From contig JAXBDG010000001.1 of the NCBI GenBank assembly GCA_036320915.1, forward strand, positions 1,674,001 to 1,738,000: a stretch of DNA of 64,000 bases, written 5' to 3'. Shown here piece after piece: positions 57,701-64,000 of the stretch (within the stretch, counting starts at the first letter, position 1; each line of letters opens with the position of its first letter). Made by a program: the position numbers and the translations under genes. Below the pieces are notes generated by a model. It was given only the letters and a program-made list of their open reading frames with translations. It had not been told where the DNA came from and did not search any database. This stretch comes from Linnemannia elongata (Eukaryota; Mortierellomycota; Mortierellomycetes; Mortierellales; Mortierellaceae).

Positions 57701-58108
57701 CGAATACTGTCCCGCACTTGGTTCGTGCAGACCAACAAAGCCCTTGAGCAACTTGCGGACGAGGACGTCGGAGAACATGAGGATGACGAACCAGGACCAG
57801 AAGATCAGCTTGATAGAGCCATTGACAACGTTGCTGAGGACAGGGATATTCCTGAGGAGGTTGGCGAGAGGCGAGAGGGCGTAGGAGATGCCTCGGAGGA
57901 TCTGGAGGATGATAGGTGTCGAGAACTTGAAGGTCTTCCAGGAGACAAAGGTGCAGGTCGAGAGGAGGAGACATATCACGAAGACGACGAAGGAGAGGAT
58001 CGTCAGCCAACGACGGTCGCTGTGGATGCCATAGAAGGTGACGGCGAGGGGTATTGAGGCGATGGCCAGACTGGTCAGCCAGAACAACCTGTTCTTTCCA
58101 TTGGCCAT
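54745..58108 (-). CDS. membrane class-3 lipase, diacylglycerol lipase (DAGL)-like
   Basis: The three-exon model is 58108-57170, 57030-55925 and 55840-54745, in phase, giving 1,046 aa. The N-terminus has several hydrophobic segments (LFWLTSLAIASIPLAVTFYG; ILSFVVFVICLLLSTCTFV; LIFWSWFVILMF) that should anchor it in a membrane. The alpha/beta-hydrolase part starts near residue 280. It has VFRGTDPLN and the nucleophile elbow YICGHSLGGALA (Ser about residue 653), then FGCPRLGDKDFS and FHHVHNNDVFARVPF, giving candidate Asp and His partners. Between the oxyanion region and the elbow lies a long Ser/Arg-rich insertion. The C-terminal 250 residues are Arg/Ser-rich. By family it hydrolyses acylglycerols, probably sn-1 diacylglycerol; the substrate is inferred. 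The leader is purine-rich on the + strand. Confidence 0.85.
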
Positions 58109-58506
58109 CTGATCGAGAGAGGAGGGATGTTGCTTCGTATGCTGGGGGGAATGAGGAATTATAATAAGGAGGGGGCCGACAGTTGAGAAGGAGGAGGAAG
58201 AGAGCGGTAGTGACAGATGAATGAGGAAGAAGTGAAAGAGAAAGGGAAGCGTAGGCTAGGGGTTTGGTTGGTGAAAGAAAAAAAGGAAAAAAAGAAAAAA
58301 GAAAGAAAGGAAAAAAAAGGGGCAGGATGGGGGTGTGTGGGGAGCACAAGGAAACAAATAAAAAAAAAAAAAGGCCCATACGACAAACGACAACCACAGG
58401 GCATGGACTCAAAAGAGGACTTTGTTTTGGTCGTGTGTTCACTTTGGAAAAATATTTCGAGCGACATAGGTTGAACCTTGGATTGAGGATAAGCTCGGAC
58501 ACTCAA

Positions 58507-58534
58507 TCCTCCTCCTCCTCCTCCTCCTCCTCCT
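58507..58534. repeat. (TCC)n microsatellite
   Basis: About nine TCC units in the region upstream of the lipase gene. Confidence 0.85.
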
Positions 58535-59681
58535 ATTCCTTGTTCTCTTGTTTGCCCCACAACTATTTTCTTTGCATATCATCATTAATTTTACTGTAGA
58601 GAGACCATTCTTGGGTCGGGAATCACCTCTTTTTTACTTCTACCTGCTATTACCTCTTCTTCATTGTCCTCTTATTCTCTCTTCGTTTGTTTGTTTGCTG
58701 ATCCATCATTGCCACTGACATACATCGTCAGCATCATTACCACTGCCAAGAACCACGCGCCGATTGATTGATTGAATGATTGAGACATTTTAATCAATGT
58801 GTTCCGTTTCGCCACCAATTTTATCACCCCTAACAGATCAAACCAGTGATCGCCTGTATTCTCTCTGTGGCATGTTTGTGGTTTTGTGTTCTGTATGTGT
58901 GCGCGTGCGTATGCGTGTGCGCGTGGGAGCGCCTGTGTTTAGCAAAGAATGAGGTGGAAGCAAACAAACAACAAGCATGTGCGCTTGTTGTTCGTACTTT
59001 ATTACGTGGACGCTCCCTATCGTCTGCAACATAACAATAGGCGCCAACACCCAAAAACAAGAGAAGCGTATTACGTGAAGGGGTCGTCCATACCGAGGTA
59101 TATATCAACCGTGCAAAGATACAAGAACAGACAGAAATGTTGGACCTGAGACCCGATTTGAGCACTTCACATGCTGGAGGGATAACATGGAGTTGTGCTC
59201 TCACGGTCCGTCATTGGGCATTAAGGAAAACGTAAAACTCAAAATCAACAGCCAAAGCAATAGAAACGTGCAAGAATGAACAATACTAGAGAAAGAGTCC
59301 TCACGGAATTTTCATCTGTCAGCGCAAGGCTGACAAACATAATTAGTCTATGTATCATTGTCATGGATCGGATAGGATAGATGGGAACCATCCAACCTAA
59401 CGCGCGTCTCTCTTTGCCCTGGCTATGCTCCTTTCCTCCTACATTATTCGTGAAACCATCATCATCTTCAGAGAAAACGGAAAGGGAGATCATGGCATTG
59501 CATGATATGTCATGCCGGGCCATGCCATCATAGCGACGCGTACCACGCCGTACCAATACCATGTGGCAAGATGTCAACATGGTGACACTCTCCTCCTTGC
59601 CGGATATCCTAGAGTGAAAGATGGCGAGTAGAACCTCTTGATCGATCTAGCATAGCAGCAATGGCAACCGCGGGTGTTTAC

Positions 59682-59736
59682 CCATTGTTACTTGACAAAC
59701 AAACATACACCACAATGCATTGTGGTCTAACAATGG
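59682..59736. repeat. nested inverted repeat with four ACAATG-type cores
   Basis: The outer arms are CCATTGTTA (59682-59690) and TAACAATGG (59728-59736). Between them lies a perfect 18-base palindrome, ACCACAATGCATTGTGGT (59709-59726). Each arm and each palindrome half contains the core ACAATG or its complement, a sequence typical of HMG-box (Sox-like) binding. A regulatory role is inference only. Confidence 0.6.
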
Positions 59737-61157
59737 TGATAATATTCTTTCATTGCCTTTTGTTTACTCTTATTTAAATTCCCAATGTCTATTGAGGAAG
59801 AAATGTAGGAGAAGTCCGAGAGAGAAAAAAAATAGATTAAAAAAGAAAATGAAGGACCAAAGGAAGGACAAGGCACGCATCAAGAATCAGACATAAAAAA
59901 ACGCACCTCCTGGAGATTTGCATGGCAATGCTGCATGGCTCCCCGTCGCGACTTGTTGTCGCCACCTCCTTTTCTGCCTCTGCCTTCTCTTCTTCTTTGT
60001 GCTTTTGTACCATCCCGTCCCTTTCGAGTTTGTGTTCATTCACACAAAGGCACTCATACATTTCGACCCCCTGTCAACTCCATCTGGCTTAAGCGTGCTC
60101 TGAATTAAACACAGACCCTTTTCTACCCTTCAACCTTTCCTCTATTCACCCATTTACCCATTGAGTCAACAAAAAAAAGCAACAAATATCGGAGGGTCTT
60201 TTTCAGGCTTCTTTCCTTTTGTCTCCTCGAAATCCAATCTCTACTGTGCCACGGCTTCATGGCTCCACAAGCCTTGGTGTTCCCTTTTAGTCTCTCTCCA
60301 TCTGCTCGATCGTCTCCATCACGAAAAACGGGGTCAATTCGAAGGAGACGGTAGCCAGAAAAAAAAGGGAAGAAGTCGTCTTGTTTTATGTATTATCATA
60401 ATAAAGCAAAACGAGGCTCATATGCAGCTCTGATCGTCATGGCAATAGTGTTGTTATTGTTGACGGTGCTGTTTTCTTTCGTTTATGTTGTTCGTTTTGT
60501 TTGCTCGTTTTTAACTTGCGCATTTCCCTTTCAATTTTTTTTTGCTGTCTTTATTCTGTCCCCCCTTTGTCTTTGTCATCCTCCAAGGACCGTCGGACTC
60601 CTCCTCCTCCTTCACTTCCCCCTTCTCCACCCTCAATAATAACGACGAAACAGCTTCCTTTCCCAACACTCTTTTGCACGTATACTCGTTCGCTGTTTTC
60701 CTTCATCCCAATCGGTGGGGGCTCACGGTCATCTCCCTTTCTCTTCTCTCTCTCCCTCTCTCTCTTCTCACTTGTCTTTTACTCTCTCTCTCTCCTCGTA
60801 CCTACCTTCTCCTCCTCGTTCGCCTTCACTCTCAACCTTCATTCACTCGCAACAGTTTCAACTCTCACTGCTCTATTCGCGACTCGCCAATCCCTCTCTC
60901 TTCACTATTCATCGACCCAGTTCAATCAACCTTCACTCCGTTACACCGATAGCAATCGCCGAACCCCACCCCCCGTCCATTCTTCAGTTCTTCTATTTGA
61001 TTGTGCTTGAATCTGTGCTGGGTCAACATTCTCGACTCAAGTGGCATCCAACTCAATCACAGCCACCCCCTTTTAACCACCACCACTAGCTAATTCGCGA
61101 CTTAATTCAGTAAAGAGTGAAGGATCGTTTCAAGCGTGCCACCTTCAGTCTGGAAAC

Positions 61158-62958
61158 ATGCCCAGCGACACCTCGACCAACCTCAGGGCCTCTGCTGCTG
61201 CAGCTTTCTTTGCTAGGCTACTTGTCCATCCCTGTAAGCCTTTCGCCCACTCTCTCCACCTCGCTCATACTTGCACCGCACAATCGGAAGCCAGAGGGCT
61301 CATCACTCTTTGGCCGGGACACTGACATCTATCATCGAAAACATTGGTACAAATTATTAGTGGACAATCTCAAAGTATCGATCCAGTGCTCGAAAGGTGT
61401 CCCTGAAGGCACTGTTCCACGACTGGAGCATCTTCTCTCCTCTTTTCACCGACAACTCGACAGCCAGCACAATAAGTCATGGCAGGATCGTAGCATTGCT
61501 CTTGGGCGACGTTCAGGGGCTGCTTTTACCAAGGACAGGATTTCGTTCTGCCGAGGCGTCTACCAGGGCGTTTCCTTTGCCCTTGCCTTTCAAGTTCCGG
61601 CACTTGCACTCTTCCTTTCGACATATGACGGCACCAAGCATACACTCGCCCATATCGCTGATTCAGAAAACATGTCGACTTTTCACATTCACCACTTTGA
61701 GACACACTTGGTTAGTGGCTTGATGGCCAAGATGGCTGCGACAACCCTGTGGGCACCCATGAACAGGATCCAGAGTATGGCAGCACATCCAGCTATGCCA
61801 TTGACGCTCAAAGAGGCGGTCCGAATTGGCAAGCAGGTGTGTCGGTCGGAGGGACTTTCTGGACTTTGGTCAGGATACAGGACCACCCTGTCATCCCTGC
61901 TTCCTTACACAATGCTGTATTTTGCATCGTACGAGCAGTTTAAGCAGATGGCTCGCTGGATGGTCGTCGAAAAGGCCAAGTACCAGGACGGAACCTGGAG
62001 CTACCTGCATTCATTTCAGGAGTACTGTTCTGCGCTCGGACAGCCAAGTCGTGTGCCCGTCCAAGCGGATCTGTCCCCAGGGACTTTCATGATGTGCATC
62101 ACAGGGGCAGTTATCCTTTCGTCCTCTATCTGTCAAACTGCCACTGCAATCCGCAATTTGACATGGTATCGACCATCAGTTGCAACTCTGGAGACCGAAA
62201 AGGTCTCATCTCTGCGAAGACCACACTCACTGCCCAACCTGATCCAGTCTTTCCAGATCCAGCCATCGACTCTGCCCATGTCACCTCTATCGCCCCTTTC
62301 ACCTCTGTCGCCCCATTCGCCCACAAGGTTCATGCCGCCATCTGCATTGTCCATGGCAGGAGCCGCTGGATTTAAATATCACCCAGTAGTACCATCCCAG
62401 TTCAAAACATTGATGTCAAGCACCACCACAGTCGCCAGCCAGGCGCTTGCAGGGCTTCCCTGGCAGCAATGCCAGCACGCCACCTTGACTACCACCAGTC
62501 TTCACCCCTTCAGGAGCTCGATCACTCACCAACACCACTTATCAAGTATGCCTTTGAAGGGACATGTTCAACCAGGCTCGGCCCTCTCATTCATACCTGC
62601 CTCCTCCTTTGCCGTCTCCTCCCCTACTTACACGACCCCTATCAGCAATACCAACAACAAAGGAGGACCTTCAGCCTCCTATAAGCCTGGCCATATGATG
62701 ACCATGATGACAGCACCCTTGCAGCAAGCCAATCTGAACATGCCTGGGTTTAATGATAATGAATCGACAAGAAAAATCAGCAACACGACTTCCGCCCTGG
62801 CGCCTCGCACTAACAGCAGCAGCAGCATCAGCAACAGTACTACACCAGGACTCCTTCGAACAATCACTCGAGGATTGGGTCCTCGTATCATGTGGACTAT
62901 CCCGGGAGTGACCATGACGACCACAGGGTTTGAAGTCCTCCGTAACCTCGCATCGTAG
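61158..62958 (+). CDS. divergent mitochondrial carrier (SLC25-type) protein
   Basis: The two-exon model is 61158-61233 and 61361-62958, giving 557 aa. The start is the ATG of MPSDTSTNLRAS. Splicing a GTAAGC donor to a TTATTAG acceptor rebuilds the first carrier signature as LLVHPLDNLKVSIQ. This is far better than reading straight through from a GTG at 61117, which the open frame would need. Further carrier elements are FCRGVYQGVSFALAFQVPAL, the second-repeat WAPMNRIQ (acidic residue replaced by Met), LSGLWSGYRTTLSSLLPY and the C-terminal GLGPRIMWTIPG. A 220-residue Ser/Pro/Thr-rich insertion (about residues 302-522) splits the third repeat. Typical carriers have about 300 residues. The transported substrate cannot be inferred, and loss of canonical residues raises the possibility of a non-transporting function. 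Confidence 0.8.
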
Positions 62959-63413
62959 ATCTAGCTCAATGGTTTCCTTTTGTTTTTTTTTCTTTTTCAT
63001 CCCCCATTGACTCTTATCTTGCTGCTGCTTGCCTTTTGCGCTTGCTATTTTTTTTTCTAATCTTAATGCCCCCCTTCTTTATATGCTTATGTATCTTATG
63101 AACCCATACGACCCCCTCTAATCCACCCACATGCTCCTTTAACGACCTTTCTATTCTACATAATACCTTGCACGCGTGAATAAACTCGATCAGAGCTAAC
63201 ATTCATTGGAGATCAGCCCGAACAGTCACAGGCACTGCTGAGCCGCCCAACTGCACTAAAAGAGTGACCCAAACCTCCCTCCAAGTAGAGTAGACCTTCA
63301 ACAACCCAATCCTCTACACGCGCCTCAGGAACACATTCAAGAGCCCCAGCAAAGAATCATCGGCACATCAGGACGCACTCACCGATAACCCTAAGAAAAA
63401 GCTCGAGCTGGCC
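62959..63413. other. intergenic spacer
   Basis: The first 170 bases are T/C-rich, as in the 3' flank of the carrier gene. AATAAA occurs at 63179-63184, a plausible poly(A) signal. The rest precedes the TBCK-like start codon. No gene or RNA was seen. Confidence 0.5.
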
Positions 63414-64000
63414 ATGGCGACATTTGCAACCTGTCCAGACCTGCATCGACACCCTTCGACGCACCTTGCAGGGCTGGCTGCCATCTCTTTTTGTGCAAAG
63501 GACAATGTCGATGACGAACTACATGGCGTCCCACCAGCGACTTCTTATATCTTTGGTCAAAGCCAGTTTCTGAAGGTATGTGCGACTTCGGGAACGAGAG
63601 TTTGTGATTCGAAGATATGAGCTACTCGGCGTACGAACACGTCAAACTAACCTCTACTTCGCCATAACTTGCTTTCACGCGTGTAGAGCCTTTCTCACCC
63701 AAATCTGTGCGAGTACCTGGATGTCATCAAAGGGAAACGGGGTATGGTGCCAAGCCTTGATGTAAATGTTCTTGTCATGGATGTGCAATTGGATCCTGAC
63801 AACCTGCCCTTCTGTTCACTCGACTAGACCGAGTGTTCGTCATTCAGGAACACTACAATAACTCACTGGGACTCATTCGAAGCACACAAGAGAGCGACGA
63901 AAGGGAAGGGGTACTCAAAGGGTAAATATTTCTTACCTCTTGCCTGGATGCATGAAGCCAAATTTTCTCTCCGCCAAAGGACGCGTGCTCATACATGACC
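63414..64000 (+). CDS. TBCK-like pseudokinase / Rab-GAP, 5' part only (cut by window edge)
   Basis: Three exons are visible: 63414-63575, 63687-63741 and 63828-63921, in phase. The translated start has QFLKSLSHPNLCEYLDVIKG followed by RVFVIQEHYNNSLG, matching the N-lobe of the kinase-like domain of TBCK proteins (human equivalent region: [20 protein letters not shown], then VVVAEH). TBCK combines an inactive kinase-like domain, a TBC Rab-GAP domain and a rhodanese domain. Only the first part lies in this window, so those later domains cannot be confirmed. The ATG lies at a position comparable to the animal start. The gene continues beyond 64000 after a GTAAAT donor. Confidence 0.75.

Larger units (their letters stand above)
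58109..61157. other. 3-kb divergent intergenic region
   Basis: No credible gene was found. Features seen are: purine-rich + strand at about 58190-58345 (lipase leader); a (TCC)n run at 58507-58534; a GTGTGCG-rich stretch at about 58890-58930; a nested inverted repeat at 59682-59736; and a C/T-rich stretch from about 60540 to 60900 leading to the mitochondrial carrier. Open frames here are low-complexity or lack family features. Confidence 0.55.

Noticed and set aside
59245..59580. 111-codon frame on the minus strand
   Set aside because: No recognisable domain, no leader, and it is isolated in an intergenic region rich in repeats; chance openness is likely.
60501..61089. Three overlapping Ser/Leu-rich frames before the carrier
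   Set aside because: All arise from a C/T-rich leader; none has family features.
61117..61360. Mitochondrial carrier starting with GTG at 61117
   Set aside because: The intron model from ATG 61158 rebuilds the carrier signature PLDNLK; the read-through frame gives unrelated sequence.
1..64000. CRISPR arrays, bacterial operons, integrated viral genes or rRNA
   Set aside because: No regularly spaced repeats, no prokaryotic gene layout, no viral hallmark genes and no rRNA sequence were seen.

Overview
This window is nuclear DNA from a filamentous early-diverging fungus; a Mortierellomycota-type genome (Mortierella and relatives) is my best guess. The evidence is: genes on both strands with short introns (about 60-200 bp, mostly GTAAGT-like donors and TAG/CAG acceptors), a fungal gene set, and genes that Dikarya usually lack (nicastrin, a TBCK-like pseudokinase, a diacylglycerol-lipase-like enzyme). 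The taxonomic call is inference. No bacterial operons, CRISPR arrays or viral genes were seen.

Layout, left to right. 1-2490 is gene-free and pyrimidine-rich. It is followed by a CBM21 glycogen-targeting subunit of protein phosphatase 1 (2491-4407, +). A tRNA-Ala(AGC) gene (4911-4983, -) has a 5'-truncated non-LTR retrotransposon fragment directly upstream of it (5119-6065). Next come an unrecognised three-exon gene (6410-7437, -), the inositol pyrophosphate kinase VIP1/PPIP5K (8683-12458, +), mitochondrial IF3 (12588-13601, -), nicastrin (13837-16795, +), a DNAJC9-type J protein (17445-18902, +), the large trafficking protein DOP1 (19229-27114, -), a secreted proline-rich protein (27698-28813, -), an unrecognised serine/threonine-rich protein (30586-32307, +), the mitochondrial tRNA-modification GTPase MSS1/GTPBP3 (32501-34936, +) and an APC-type permease with an unusually long tail (35695-40992, +).

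A second, identical tRNA-Ala(AGC) (41551-41623, -) is again followed by retrotransposon fragments at the same offset (41746-43742, two copies in tandem). Then come the ARF exchange factor SEC7 (43957-50270, -), a PA-TM-RING ubiquitin ligase (51564-54030, +), a membrane class-3 lipase of the DAGL type (54745-58108, -), a divergent mitochondrial carrier (61158-62958, +) and the first exons of a TBCK-like gene (63414 to the right edge, +).

Functional themes are Golgi/endosome membrane traffic (SEC7, DOP1, PA-TM-RING, possibly TBCK), signalling and metabolism (VIP1, PP1 subunit, DAGL) and mitochondrial gene expression (IF3, MSS1). These are ordinary eukaryotic neighbours, not a co-regulated cluster. 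The most unusual structure is the repeated association of truncated non-LTR elements with tRNA-Ala genes: insertion about 105 bp upstream of each tRNA, and a poly(T) run at the 5' junction of every copy. Exon boundaries were worked out by hand from splice signals and reading-frame continuity and have no transcript support.
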